A DNA stretch of 34,546 nucleotides, taken from positions 1 to 34,546 of the forward strand of contig CBCOYO010000017.1 in the NCBI GenBank assembly GCA_965114465.1, in the 5' to 3' direction. Source of the DNA: COE1 sp965114465 (lineage in GTDB: Bacteria; Bacillota; Clostridia; Lachnospirales; Lachnospiraceae). Shown here one piece after another: positions 8,265 to 17,195 of this stretch. The notes beneath the pieces were generated by a model. That model made no database searches. It was not told the DNA's origin and was given only the letters and a program-made list of their open reading frames with translations. The first letter of the stretch is position 1; the number at the start of each line of letters is the position of its first letter. The translations under genes were made by a program, and so were the position numbers.

Positions 8265-9824
8265 CTATTCAATTTCTTCAATAATACACTGATGTTCTTT
8301 CTTCCTCGTATCATAGTTTATGCCAACTGCTAAGATTTTTTTCACGTTTACTTTCCGCAGTTTTTCGCTGTATTCTTTCTCTTTTATTTGCGCAATCGCT
8401 GTTTCAGGAGTGGCATCTGCTTTTAGTTCAATGATTATGCCAGAATAGTTTTTGCGTTTGGGATAGAAGATAAAATCAACGTATCCTTTTCCGCTTTTTT
8501 CCTCGCGCTCTACTCTGTATTTATTTCGTGCTGCGAGATATGCCAGTGTTACCACGCAGGAAAGACTATTTTCGTCGTTGTATTTCAATATTGGAAGTTC
8601 GCTGTTGTGGATATTGTGGAGATAGGATGCTACTACTTCCCCTTTCTTGTTTAGGGTTGCTTCCAATACTTCATTGGAATTATTAACCAATTCGGCTACA
8701 TACCCGAAGTCATCATCTTCTAAGGCATTCTCAAACTCTATCATTAGTTCTTTGTTTGGTATGCGAAGTTCTCCGTCATTATATGACAGCAGACCATATA
8801 TAACCATTGCCGCATAAATATCCTTTCTGTTTACGGGATTCCCTTGTCCTGCACTGTATTCTTTTTCAATATCAATCTCAACCGCCATATGATTCACCAT
8901 TTTTACCACATCGTCCCGCACTTCGGCGATATTGTATTTTAGGAAAAATAATACTTCGTCCATCTTGCCAGTTCTTGTCCAATAGCTTTGGCACGCTGCA
9001 TCTTCTAAAGCACAGATTACTGATCTTGGATTATAAATCCTGCTGCCGTCTTTTGTTTGGTATCCGTTATACCAATCACGGATTTCGTCCATAGAAAGCG
9101 CTGTCTGCTTTTTGCACAGCATTTCCACTTCGCTTTCTGTAAAGCCGAAATACTTCTCGAAAAAGGGGTCTTTGAGCATGGTATATTCTTTAAACATATT
9201 TAATGCCGATCCGGTGCTGTATTTTTTAATAGGCAGTACACCGGTCATATATGTCAATGCCACGTAGGGTCTATCTTTTAGCAAATCTCGCAAAAACTCT
9301 AAGAAATCACCTTGATGTTCGGAATATAGTTCATGGCTGAATATATAATCCCATTCATCAATCATAAAGATAAATTCATCTTCGGTGGCGGTCAGCAGTT
9401 CGGGAATATTGTTAAACTCCCTGCCTTGCAGTGTCGGATATGCTTCCCTTATATCGTTTACAATGGAATCCTTAATTAAGTCAATGTAGTCATGATACGT
9501 ATTCCCTTTGCCAGATAGGTTGTTTAAACACAGGCTGATAACATTGTACTGGTTTAAATAAGTATGATATTTTTGGCTCTTGCTTATCTCTAATTTATCA
9601 AATACTTCTTTTGCGCTATACGCTTTATTAAAGTATGCCCCGATCATATTTAAAATAGATGTTTTCCCAAATCTGCGCGGTTTTGTGATACAGACATATT
9701 TCGTATTTGTTCGGATGCGCTTGCTGATATTTTCAATAATAGCAGATTTATCTACAAAATATTCACTGTTTAGCAATTCTTGATATAAAATTAACGCTGA
9801 TTTTGTATTTAAGCACACTGCCAT
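8265..9824 (-). CDS. AAA-ATPase-like protein with C-terminal PD-(D/E)XK nuclease domain
   Basis: This 519-residue protein has the AAA-ATPase_like (PF09820) plus PDDEXK_9/DUF1703 architecture common in gut Clostridia and Bacteroidetes. A Walker A-like loop (TKPRRFGKTS, residues 47-56) and Walker B (FIFMIDEWD, 150-158) mark the NTPase. The C-terminus has the nuclease signature: Asp450 in GYVDFIF, then Glu466 and Lys468 in IIIELKA. The biological role is unproven; defence or mobile-element functions have been proposed for relatives. It follows the chemoreceptor gene by 26 bases, so the two are probably co-transcribed. GGAGAAGGA precedes the ATG. A second member of the family lies at 31645-33357. 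Confidence 0.9.
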   Translation of the reverse strand: MAVCLNTKSALILYQELLNSEYFVDKSAIIENISKRIRTNTKYVCITKPRRFGKTSILNMIGAYFNKAYSAKEVFDKLEISKSQKYHTYLNQYNVISLCLNNLSGKGNTYHDYIDLIKDSIVNDIREAYPTLQGREFNNIPELLTATEDEFIFMIDEWDYIFSHELYSEHQGDFLEFLRDLLKDRPYVALTYMTGVLPIKKYSTGSALNMFKEYTMLKDPFFEKYFGFTESEVEMLCKKQTALSMDEIRDWYNGYQTKDGSRIYNPRSVICALEDAACQSYWTRTGKMDEVLFFLKYNIAEVRDDVVKMVNHMAVEIDIEKEYSAGQGNPVNRKDIYAAMVIYGLLSYNDGELRIPNKELMIEFENALEDDDFGYVAELVNNSNEVLEATLNKKGEVVASYLHNIHNSELPILKYNDENSLSCVVTLAYLAARNKYRVEREEKSGKGYVDFIFYPKRKNYSGIIIELKADATPETAIAQIKEKEYSEKLRKVNVKKILAVGINYDTRKKEHQCIIEEIE

Positions 9825-9850
9825 AAAATCCTTCTCCCCTTTTCATAATA

Positions 9851-11854
9851 TTAATCAAAATATTGAAATTTCTCCACAAGCTCTTTCAGCGAATCTGCCT
9901 GACCTGACAATTCTTCTGAAGCGGCAGCGCTCTCTTGTGAGGTTGCAGAGTTGGATTCCACTACCATTGCAATTTGATTAATTCCTTCTGATATCTGTGC
10001 CGCTGCTGCTGCTTGATTATCAGAAGCCTGTGCAATTTCAGCGATAGAAGCATTGACGGTCTTTGCATTATCGACTACGGCAATTAATGCTTCCGCTGTA
10101 GAATTGGCAAGCGTTGTGCCTTCTTCCACGGCAATTAGTGCATTTTGAATCAATGTCTTTGTATTTTTTGCTGCTTCTGAGCTTTGGTCTGCAAGTATTC
10201 CCACTTGCGTTGCAACAACCGCAAAGCCCTTGCCAGCTTCTCCTGCCCGTGCGGCTTCAATTGACGCGTTCAGCGCAAGGAGATTAGTCTGATCAGCAAT
10301 ATCCTCAATACTGCTGATAATTTCCGCGATTTTATCCGAAGCAGTTTTAATTTTTTCCATTGCATCTGTACTGGATTTCATCTTTTGGTTGCTCTCGACA
10401 ATTCGGCTGTTCATATTGTCTACAATCTGCCTTGCCTTATCTGCATTTTGCGCATTTATATGGATTTTCTCCGAAATATCTGTAATCGTTGCTGTTAATT
10501 CCTCCACTGCACTTGCCTGATCGGTTGCGCCTTCCGCAAGAAGTTGAGCAGCTCCTGCGAGATCATTAGCACCTTTCTGCACGCTTTGTGCATTGGTGTC
10601 TATATTCTTCATAGCAGAACTAAGAGCAGATACAATTCCACGGAACGAATCACAAATCTGTTCAAAATCCCCCTTATAATCCTCGTCAATCACAATCTTA
10701 AAGTTTCCAGCAGACAATTTCGATAAATGATCGCGGATATCAAAAATCACCGTATTTAAGTCCTGAATCGTTTCTGAAAGACTATTCATTAGTATTGCTG
10801 TTTCATCATTTTCCTGCGGTACTGGAGAAGCGGAATGCAAATCACCTTCTGCCAACAGTTTTAGACGTTCCACAGAAATTTTGATTGGTTCTGCAACGGC
10901 TTTCCCTAACTGTTTTCCTTTCGTTACCCCATAAACGGTAAATATTACAACAGATAAAGCGGTCAAACACAACGCAAGATAAAATTTCCCCAAAAATTCA
11001 TTGCGAACTGCCGTAACGCCAATGTTCCATCCCTCCGAATCAGGTATTGGTGAATAGGCCACAACTTTTGTTTTTCCGCCATAAGTATATGTACCTGTGC
11101 CGTCCTCACCTGCTGCCATTTTTTTACAAATATTGCTGAACCTTTTCAGACGGAAATCCGTTTCGCCAAGCGCAATACAATCCTCCACGCCGACAAGCGA
11201 CGAATCAATATCCGCAATCGTTATTCCGTTGGAATCCACCATAAAAGCTGTACCGCTCTTTCCTACTTTTATTGAGCGCATAATATCATTCAGCGTTTCG
11301 CCGTTGGGAATAAACACGACAACACCCACCACTTCCGAATTTAAAACGCCGCCTTTCCATAATGGTGCAGATACCGCAAAAGACACACTCTGTGTCACCT
11401 CACTATATGCCGGCGTCGAAACATAAGTATTCCCTTTCATACCTTCCTTAAAGTACACTCTATCCGACAAATCCTCACCAGTTATAATATCTATTCCATC
11501 TGTTCCTAATAGAAAACCGCCATCAAATTTGTGATCGGAAATCTTTTGTTCAAAAAGTTCCTTTTTTTCTTCAACCGTTCTATCTGGATCGGATAACCGC
11601 GCAATATTTCCGGTTTCATAGGCAACCGATATATATGTATTTAATGATGCCGCCACATATGCTGACGCTACCTTTGAAGTACTATCAATGGTTTCCGATA
11701 CTGCACTAATGGATGATATATAACTTAAAATAGATATAATCACTCCCAATAAAATACAGCTTATACTAACAATTCGCCCAATTCGTTTTGAAATCTTCGT
11801 TTCAATACTGATAAACTGCCCACTTTGTTTTCCATTTCTGTTTTTTTCCTGCAT
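9851..11854 (-). CDS. Methyl-accepting chemotaxis protein with dCache sensor
   Basis: This is a 667-residue chemoreceptor. The N-terminal membrane span is at about 27-49. A double-Cache type extracellular sensor follows to about 295, including FLLGTDGIDI, GMKGNTYVSTP and GTAFMVDSNG. A second span, a HAMP region and a long cytoplasmic coiled coil come next. The signalling tip reads IADQTNLLALNASIEAARAG, the conserved CheA/CheW-contact hairpin. The segment just after it is VVATQVGILADQ, where the family normally has VVADEVRxLA, so one conserved acidic residue and the arginine are changed. The protein presumably senses a small ligand and signals to CheA. GGGAGG precedes the ATG. Confidence 0.95.
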   Translation of the reverse strand: MQEKNRNGKQSGQFISIETKISKRIGRIVSISCILLGVIISILSYISSISAVSETIDSTSKVASAYVAASLNTYISVAYETGNIARLSDPDRTVEEKKELFEQKISDHKFDGGFLLGTDGIDIITGEDLSDRVYFKEGMKGNTYVSTPAYSEVTQSVSFAVSAPLWKGGVLNSEVVGVVVFIPNGETLNDIMRSIKVGKSGTAFMVDSNGITIADIDSSLVGVEDCIALGETDFRLKRFSNICKKMAAGEDGTGTYTYGGKTKVVAYSPIPDSEGWNIGVTAVRNEFLGKFYLALCLTALSVVIFTVYGVTKGKQLGKAVAEPIKISVERLKLLAEGDLHSASPVPQENDETAILMNSLSETIQDLNTVIFDIRDHLSKLSAGNFKIVIDEDYKGDFEQICDSFRGIVSALSSAMKNIDTNAQSVQKGANDLAGAAQLLAEGATDQASAVEELTATITDISEKIHINAQNADKARQIVDNMNSRIVESNQKMKSSTDAMEKIKTASDKIAEIISSIEDIADQTNLLALNASIEAARAGEAGKGFAVVATQVGILADQSSEAAKNTKTLIQNALIAVEEGTTLANSTAEALIAVVDNAKTVNASIAEIAQASDNQAAAAAQISEGINQIAMVVESNSATSQESAAASEELSGQADSLKELVEKFQYFD

Positions 11855-12276
11855 AAACGCCTCCCATAATTACAACAACTACTTTGTTCCCGATGCCGTC
11901 CAGTATTATGTAATGCCTAAATTACCGATTTTCCCCCTCTCTTGTACCTTTTTGTTGGAATAAGTGATGCAAAAACTTGAAAAAACAGATAAAAGATGAA
12001 TACATATAAAATGTCGAAAAAAGTCAATAGAACGTTTATGATTTTATACAAATTCACGTTTTATAATTGATTTATATTCAGTTATACATAGCTTATTTAC
12101 TAATACTATAACAGAATCTATGGAAATTTTCTATAATATTTATAATTTTCTTCAAAAAACCCTATTTCTACAAGGATTTTAAGGAATCTCGAAAGGAAAA
12201 TTTAAGATTTCGTTACGGAATTTGAAAGGTTCTTCTGGTATCCTAAGAATATCAAAAGAGAGGAGTTCTAAAAAAT
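11855..12276. promoter_or_regulatory. Divergent intergenic region between chemoreceptor and glycosyltransferase genes
   Basis: These 422 bases separate two divergent genes and must hold both promoters. The sequence is very AT-rich. On the minus strand a TTGACT element (around 12030) is followed by TATATGTATT, a weak promoter candidate for the chemoreceptor. No riboswitch-like conserved block was recognised. Confidence 0.35.
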
Positions 12277-13323
12277 ATGAAGTACCTAACATTTACTGTT
12301 CCCTGTTACAATTCACAAGATTATATGAAACGTTGTATTGACTCGCTGCTTGTGGGAGGAACTGATGTTGAAATTATTATTATTGATGACGGATCTACTG
12401 ACCAGACGGCGGAAATTGCAGACGCCTATCAAGCGCTCTACCCAGATATTGTAAAGGCTGTGCATCAGCCTAATGGTGGACATGGTTCTGGTGTAAACAA
12501 AGGGTTGTCGCTCGCTACGGGAATTTATTTTAAAGTGGTCGATTCTGATGACTGGCTCGACTGCGACGCCTACAAAAAGCTGCTGCAGCAGATAAAAACA
12601 TTTTGCACCATAAAAGAATCTGACAAATCAAGCAATACGCCAATCCCTGATTTATTTGTATGCAACTATATTTATGACCATTTAAACGAAGGCACGCAGA
12701 AAAAAATATCATATGAAAATGTATTTCCCACCGAAAAAATATGCAATTGGAATCAGATTGGACATTTTCGCGTTTCGCAGTATCTAATTATGCATTCCTT
12801 AATCTTCCGCACGGCAACGCTGTTGGAATCTGGGGTAAAGCTCCCTGAGCATATGTTCTATGTTGATAATTTATTTGCCTGCCAGCCATTATATTATGTT
12901 AAAAGCATCTACTATATGGATTTGGATTTATATCACTATTTCCTTGGAAGGGACGACCAGTCTGTAAATGAAAAGGTATTGATGCAGCGCATTAATCAGC
13001 AAATTGAAGTAACGAAGCTGGTTGCGCAGAGCGCCGATTTAGCACAAATTCGCAAAACATATCCCAAACTGGAACGGTATTTGTGCCGCAATATTTCCAT
13101 CATGATGGCGATTTCTTCGATTCATCTGCTGTTAATACAGACACGCGCAGCACAGGAACAGCGTACTGACCTTTGGGAAGAACTGAAAAATTACAATTCT
13201 GCGCTCTACTATCGTCTGCGCTTCTGTACATTAAGCGGCTTTACATACTTACCAACAAAAGCTGGTGATCATTTGACATTATGGGGCTACCGCACAGCGC
13301 AGAAACTATTTATGTTTCAGTAA
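12277..13323 (+). CDS. Family-2 glycosyltransferase (WcaA-like)
   Basis: The 348-residue protein opens with the classic GT-A signature: FTVPCYNSQDYMKRC (residues 6-20), IIIIDDGSTD (33-42) and the metal-binding VVDSDDW (87-93). It is a soluble inverting glycosyltransferase that would add a sugar to a cell-surface carrier; donor and acceptor are not predictable. GAGGAG lies ahead of the ATG. The stop is followed eleven bases later by the start of a YiiX-like hydrolase gene, which is probably in the same operon. Confidence 0.92.
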   Translation: MKYLTFTVPCYNSQDYMKRCIDSLLVGGTDVEIIIIDDGSTDQTAEIADAYQALYPDIVKAVHQPNGGHGSGVNKGLSLATGIYFKVVDSDDWLDCDAYKKLLQQIKTFCTIKESDKSSNTPIPDLFVCNYIYDHLNEGTQKKISYENVFPTEKICNWNQIGHFRVSQYLIMHSLIFRTATLLESGVKLPEHMFYVDNLFACQPLYYVKSIYYMDLDLYHYFLGRDDQSVNEKVLMQRINQQIEVTKLVAQSADLAQIRKTYPKLERYLCRNISIMMAISSIHLLLIQTRAAQEQRTDLWEELKNYNSALYYRLRFCTLSGFTYLPTKAGDHLTLWGYRTAQKLFMFQ

Positions 13324-13334
13324 AGGAGGTACAT

Positions 13335-13880
13335 ATGAGCAGTATTTATATCGCTTTTGTCGATACCCCCGGCATTTTTGCAAGTATTATCCGCGCCGTA
13401 TTAAAGCAAAAATATATTCATGTTGTAGTTTCCATGGATAAAGCGCTGGACGAGGCATACAGCTTCGGGCGGCGCAGCCCTTTTATCCCCTTTTTTGCAG
13501 GATTTGAAAAAGAAAACAAGCAAAAAATCCTAAAAAAATACCCAACAGCGGACTATATGATTTGCCGCGTGGCGTGCAGTTCTGAACAAAAATCCGCAAT
13601 TTATGCCATTTTACAGGAAGATTATCAGAAACGCTTCCGCTATCATTACGCCATTTTAGGGCTGCCCTTTATCCTGCTGCAAAAGCCGTTTCAGCAGAAA
13701 AATTGTTATACTTGTTCGTCCTATTTAGCGCAGCTTTTGGAAAATGCCGGAATCTGGCATTGGAAAAAGCATATCTCGCTTGTAACGCCGAAAGATTTCT
13801 ATTGTGATTTAAAAAAAGAAGTTATCTTTGAAGGCAGCCTGCACACCTTATGCAGTATTACGCAGACTGCGGCGGCGTAA
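13335..13880 (+). CDS. Permuted NlpC/P60 (YiiX/YaeF-like) papain-fold hydrolase
   Basis: From ATG 13335 the product has 181 residues. The order is circularly permuted compared with classical NlpC/P60 enzymes. His29 (KYIHVVV) comes first, and the cysteine motif (NCYTCSSYLAQLL, with Cys127 in the CS position) comes late, as in the YiiX/YaeF group of amidases, peptidases or lipid hydrolases. There is no signal peptide, so it may act in the cytoplasm or at the membrane face. A longer frame from 13281 overlaps the glycosyltransferase and lacks a ribosome binding site, while AAGGAGGT lies directly before 13335. Its neighbours, a glycosyltransferase and an LPG-synthase-like membrane protein, suggest work on an envelope lipid or glycan. 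Confidence 0.75.
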   Translation: MSSIYIAFVDTPGIFASIIRAVLKQKYIHVVVSMDKALDEAYSFGRRSPFIPFFAGFEKENKQKILKKYPTADYMICRVACSSEQKSAIYAILQEDYQKRFRYHYAILGLPFILLQKPFQQKNCYTCSSYLAQLLENAGIWHWKKHISLVTPKDFYCDLKKEVIFEGSLHTLCSITQTAAA

Positions 13881-13938
13881 GGAGTCATGTTGATATGTCA
13901 AATACGCTTTACGACTTACATCGAGTATAACCCGCACT

Positions 13939-14041
13939 TATACTACATAACGCCAGAATTTACCGTGTTGTACTGGTTAAACTTATATGGCTGGTGCTAT
14001 GTAGTCAGGTTACTCGGAAATTTTAACTGTTAAGCAGTATA
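13939..14041. repeat. 103-bp palindromic element, TATACT family, inverted diverged copy
   Basis: It starts TATACTACATAACGCC and ends AAGCAGTATA. It aligns with the reverse complement of the element at 17069-17170, with shared blocks CGCCAGAATTTA and GCAGTATA. It sits three bases from the next copy, giving a head-to-head pair after the YiiX-like gene. Confidence 0.6.
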
Positions 14042-14044
14042 ATT

Positions 14045-14146
14045 TATACCGCACACCGATTAAATTTACAGTACAACCAGACTGCGAACCGCCAGTCATG
14101 TACTTTCCTGACGGCATCACTGTAAATTCTGGCGGTTTGTAGTATA
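14045..14146. repeat. 102-bp palindromic element, TATACT family, copy upstream of flippase-like gene
   Basis: This copy is nearly identical to 17069-17170. It has an outer inverted repeat (TATACCGCACACCG against CGGTTTGTAGTATA) and an inner one (AATTTACAGT/ACTGTAAATT). It ends 12 bases before the next start codon, so transcripts reading through it would carry a strong hairpin at the 5' end. Confidence 0.75.
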
Positions 14147-14158
14147 ACGAAAGGAATT

Positions 14159-15184
14159 ATGCAGACAATGAAAATCACGCGAAAGAACATAATCCAATTT
14201 GCCCTTTTTGGAATGATTATGCTGTTAACATTTTATACATTGTTTCAGAAGCACGATATTGGCAGAATTATAACAGAAATCCAGCAGATGACTTTAGGGA
14301 GCATTTTCTGCGCTGTTTTGCTGTCTGTATTCTTTGTCAGCGCAGAGGGTATTATGATTTGGTATTTACTGTCTGCTTTGGGCAATTCATGCAAAGTACG
14401 GCAGTGTATCAGCTACTCTTTTATCGGCTTCTTTTACTCAGGCATTACTCCGTCCGCCACTGGCGGACAGCCAATGCAGCTTTATTATATGAAGAAAGAC
14501 GGCTTGCCGACCTCGGATTCTTCCGTTATTTTAATGATTGTGGCACTCGCCTATAAGCTGGTTCTCGTTGTTATTGGTCTTGGCATCCTGCTTGTATGGC
14601 ACACTCCGCTTTGCTCTTACCTAAAAGGTTATATGATTCTTTATTATATTGGTATTCTACTGAATCTTGGCGTGGTTTTGGTTTTAATCGGCGTCATGGT
14701 ATTTCCGCGTATTTTATTAAAAATTGCCTTCTTTTTGGACTCGGTAATCATACGTCTGCATTTGTGGAAACCAAGCAAAACACGCCGCCAGCGGATTGAA
14801 CATTTTATTGACAGTTATCAATTGGCTGTAGAATTTATTTCAAAACACCGCACCAAACTGCTTTTTATAGGAATTATAACCCTGTTACAACGAAGCAGTA
14901 TGTTTCTGCTGACCTTTGTGATTTATCAAGGATTTCCTTTAGGCGGCGCATCTTTATGGGAAATTATGGCACTTCAGGCGGCAGTATATATCGCAGTGGA
15001 TATGCTGCCAATCCCCGGCGCACAAGGCATTACAGAACTGGTGTATCAAACTGCATTTGCAGAAATTTTCACAGCGCAATATCTCGTCCCCTCTATGATG
15101 GTAATTCGTGGGATAAATTTTTATCTGCTACTAATTATATGCGGCGGCATTGCAGGGTGGACGGCTTGGAAGCAGAGAAAATAA
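14159..15184 (+). CDS. LPG-synthase-TM/UPF0104 family membrane protein
   Basis: The 341-residue polytopic protein has about eight membrane spans and matches the lysylphosphatidylglycerol synthase transmembrane family (PF03706, also called AglD2/UPF0104). Marker segments are FYSGITPSATGGQPMQ in the first third and LPIPGAQGITE near the end, both diagnostic of the family. It lacks the soluble aminoacyl-transferase domain of full-length MprF, so it resembles the flippase-like half and could move a lipid or glycolipid across the membrane. AAAGGA precedes the ATG at 14159; a second in-frame ATG nine bases later is possible. It lies downstream of two palindromic repeats and in line with the glycosyltransferase/hydrolase pair. 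Confidence 0.9.
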   Translation: MQTMKITRKNIIQFALFGMIMLLTFYTLFQKHDIGRIITEIQQMTLGSIFCAVLLSVFFVSAEGIMIWYLLSALGNSCKVRQCISYSFIGFFYSGITPSATGGQPMQLYYMKKDGLPTSDSSVILMIVALAYKLVLVVIGLGILLVWHTPLCSYLKGYMILYYIGILLNLGVVLVLIGVMVFPRILLKIAFFLDSVIIRLHLWKPSKTRRQRIEHFIDSYQLAVEFISKHRTKLLFIGIITLLQRSSMFLLTFVIYQGFPLGGASLWEIMALQAAVYIAVDMLPIPGAQGITELVYQTAFAEIFTAQYLVPSMMVIRGINFYLLLIICGGIAGWTAWKQRK

Positions 15185-15205
15185 GAAAATTATCGCTTCT
15201 TTTTC

Positions 15206-15634
15206 CTAATCCTTAATTTTATGCAATTCCTCTAATACTTTTTTGTCCTCCAATGGTTCATAGGCATCTATATATCCTTTGTATCCGCCGCTTTTTTGTG
15301 CCAATGCAGCGCTGACACTCCATAAAATATTATCCTGATCGGCAGTTCCCTGCGCTTTATAATATAAGAGAGCAATAAGCCGATAGGGATTACTGTATAA
15401 AAAGTCCTGCAAGCCTAACGCAAAAAACATATGCGCAAACGGAAATACATTCTCTGCTGTAATTTGTGCTCCCGACAAGTATGAAATACAGCCATCAAAT
15501 ATTGTTTCCGCTCCATACTCTGCCACAATCTTCTCCGCTTTCTCACACAAGTCATAATACGCCGATTCATCCTCTGGCAATGAACAATATTCCACAATTA
15601 AATTTTCAATAAGATTCCTTGCAGATATTGGCAT
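15206..15634 (-). CDS. Small helical protein of unknown function
   Basis: From ATG 15634 the product has 142 residues, mostly helical, acidic and without membrane spans. A run of five G residues before this ATG supports it over a GTG six codons earlier. I recognise no domain; the pattern of short amphipathic helices could be repeat-like. It converges with the flippase-like gene (21 bases between stops) and lies about 110 bases downstream of the GNAT gene, so it may share its transcript. Confidence 0.6.
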   Translation of the reverse strand: MPISARNLIENLIVEYCSLPEDESAYYDLCEKAEKIVAEYGAETIFDGCISYLSGAQITAENVFPFAHMFFALGLQDFLYSNPYRLIALLYYKAQGTADQDNILWSVSAALAQKSGGYKGYIDAYEPLEDKKVLEELHKIKD

Positions 15635-15695
15635 AACACGCCCCCATTCCACGATTATCTGCCATTATACATATCCGTATCAGCAATAAAATATA

Positions 15696-15763
15696 TTCTG
15701 CATTTACACATTAGCCAGTGTCAATACTAAGATATTTTCTGCATTTACGCATGAGCCAGCGTC
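15696..15763. repeat. Short direct duplication spanning the end of the GNAT gene
   Basis: A 27-base segment at 15737-15763, which covers the last codons and stop of the acetyltransferase, recurs at 15696-15722 with three differences. The outer copy also reads TLANV and then a stop in the gene's direction, echoing the real TLAHA end. Confidence 0.6.
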
Positions 15764-16605
15764 GGCACCATAAGCCGTTCCTGCTCAAATTGGGTAAAGC
15801 CGCTGCCTTTCACAAATAGTGTGCAGTCCTCCTCCTTGTGTTCACAAACTGAATACCCTTGTGCTTCCATCGGCGTAAATCCTAATGTCACTTGTTTAAT
15901 CTCTTGACCAAACGCTGCAATTACATTATCAAGTGGTATTTTCTTAGGGGAGAAAATATTGTGAATCAGCAGCACACTTCCTTCTATTTCAGCAATGACA
16001 TAAGTGTCATATTTCTGAATATAATAAACACTTTCCTGCATTCCTCCGGTAATGTAAAACAATATTAACCCGCTGTTGCCTGTTAGTTCAAAACGGCTGT
16101 AAGCATCACTACATTCTATGGCGTTTTTCAACCGCTGCCAGTCTTCCTGCTTCTGCATAATAATCTGTTCTGCGCTCTGCTGCTCTGCAATATCCACTGT
16201 TTTAGTATATTGGTACTCTTTTGCTATGCGGAAGCCAAACTTAGGATAAAATGTAAGTACACTGTCATTTGCAAACAAATACATTCCCTCACAGTCCTGC
16301 GCATAATCTTTTTCTATCTCTTTCATAATCTGGCGAATATATCCCTGCCCGCGGTGGTTTTCCTCCGTCATAACAGTTCCTAGTTGAATAAAATGCCTGC
16401 ATTTGCCGTTCCACAAGAAATCTGTCCGATTCACAGATACATTTGCCACTATTTCATTCTCTATTACCATTGAATAGGGATTATACTGCTCTCCCCAATA
16501 TCCCCTTTGATACCAGTTCTCAAAGTTTAGTCCAAATGTTTTTTCCGCAAGTTTATTAAAACTTTTCCGCAATACTTCATTGTTGCGGTAGTCTTTTATT
16601 ATCAT
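15745..16605 (-). CDS. GNAT-family N-acetyltransferase
   Basis: The 286-residue protein has an N-terminal GNAT fold. Motif A (LGTVMTEENHRGQGYIRQIM, residues 75-94) contains the RGQGYI acetyl-CoA pyrophosphate loop, and a later FYPKFGF segment completes the fold. The C-terminal half, about 140-286, resembles the extended sterol-carrier-like or second GNAT-like part of Eis-type enzymes. It would transfer an acetyl group to an amine; the substrate is unknown. Its ATG overlaps the stop of the upstream CD3324-like regulator (ATGA), which implies translational coupling and a shared function. Its 3' end is partly duplicated just downstream. Confidence 0.9.
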   Translation of the reverse strand: MIIKDYRNNEVLRKSFNKLAEKTFGLNFENWYQRGYWGEQYNPYSMVIENEIVANVSVNRTDFLWNGKCRHFIQLGTVMTEENHRGQGYIRQIMKEIEKDYAQDCEGMYLFANDSVLTFYPKFGFRIAKEYQYTKTVDIAEQQSAEQIIMQKQEDWQRLKNAIECSDAYSRFELTGNSGLILFYITGGMQESVYYIQKYDTYVIAEIEGSVLLIHNIFSPKKIPLDNVIAAFGQEIKQVTLGFTPMEAQGYSVCEHKEEDCTLFVKGSGFTQFEQERLMVPTLAHA

Positions 16606-16892
16606 AAAAATTTAGTTTCCTCCCTCTGTTTTTCTTCTCGTAAAATCCGCTGTATACTTTTTTCCGACAAATAATACCGTTTCGCTAATTCTGCCTGTTT
16701 TATTCCGCTTTGGTAGTCCTGATAAATCTTAGAATTGCGTTCTGCAAGTTCTTTACGAATACGCGTCGCAGTTCCCCAAGCCTGCCTTACACCGCTCTTT
16801 TTGGGAATATAAATATTTTCGCCGTCTATATACCGCTGTATTAATTCAATTACTTCTGCTGGCAAAATTTCCGCCGCATTTTTATAGCCCAT
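16602..16892 (-). CDS. CD3324/Mor-like small DNA-binding protein
   Basis: From ATG 16892 the product has 96 residues. The first third (GYKNAAEILPAEVIELIQRY, then DGENIYIPKK) is the hallmark of CD3324-family proteins, related to Mor transcription activators. The second half carries a helix-turn-helix (KQAELAKRYYLSEKSIQRIL). I prefer this start to the ATG at 16916 because family members begin at this motif and AGGAGG lies 12 bases upstream. It probably regulates itself and the acetyltransferase whose start codon overlaps its stop. Confidence 0.8.
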   Translation of the reverse strand: MGYKNAAEILPAEVIELIQRYIDGENIYIPKKSGVRQAWGTATRIRKELAERNSKIYQDYQSGIKQAELAKRYYLSEKSIQRILREEKQREETKFL

Positions 16893-17068
16893 TTCTGCTG
16901 CATACCTCCTAAGCATCCTTCATAATTAGTTCTGTTCTTAGGACAGCACTGGCTATAACAATAATTCTTATTTAACATCCTTCTTATCTATAATAATTCA
17001 TTACTGCAATAGCCCGTACTATGCAGCCATAACATATTTTCTCATACACAAGCCCCCTTTTCATAAAC

Positions 17069-17170
17069 TATACTGCACACCGATTAAATTTACAGTACAA
17101 CCAGACTGCGAACCGCCAGTCATGTACTTTCCTGATGGCATCACTGTAAATTCTGGCGGTTTGCAGTATA
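17069..17170. repeat. 102-bp palindromic element, TATACT family, type copy
   Basis: It runs from TATACTGCACACCG to CGGTTTGCAGTATA, so the two ends are near-perfect inverted repeats. An inner pair AATTTACAGT/ACTGTAAATT follows the same dyad. It is nearly identical to 14045-14146, about 3 kb away. Confidence 0.75.
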
Positions 17171-17195
17171 TCTTTTGTCGTTCTTAACGCAACTC

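Noticed and set aside
11855..12276. Cyclic di-GMP riboswitch ahead of the chemoreceptor
   Set aside because: I looked for the conserved GEMM core and did not find it in this gap or upstream of the second chemoreceptor.
13281..13334. Longer form of the YiiX-like protein starting at 13281
   Set aside because: It overlaps the glycosyltransferase gene and lacks a ribosome binding site, whereas AAGGAGGT precedes 13335.
14359..14799. Overlapping open frames within the flippase-like gene
   Set aside because: They are shadows in other frames with no start signals and no protein-like features.
16850..16978. 42-residue cysteine-rich reading frame (minus strand) with five Cys, beginning MLNKNYCYSQCC
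   Set aside because: Its AAGG sequence touches the ATG with no spacing, and it overlaps the CD3324-like gene in another frame; I cannot support it as a real peptide gene.
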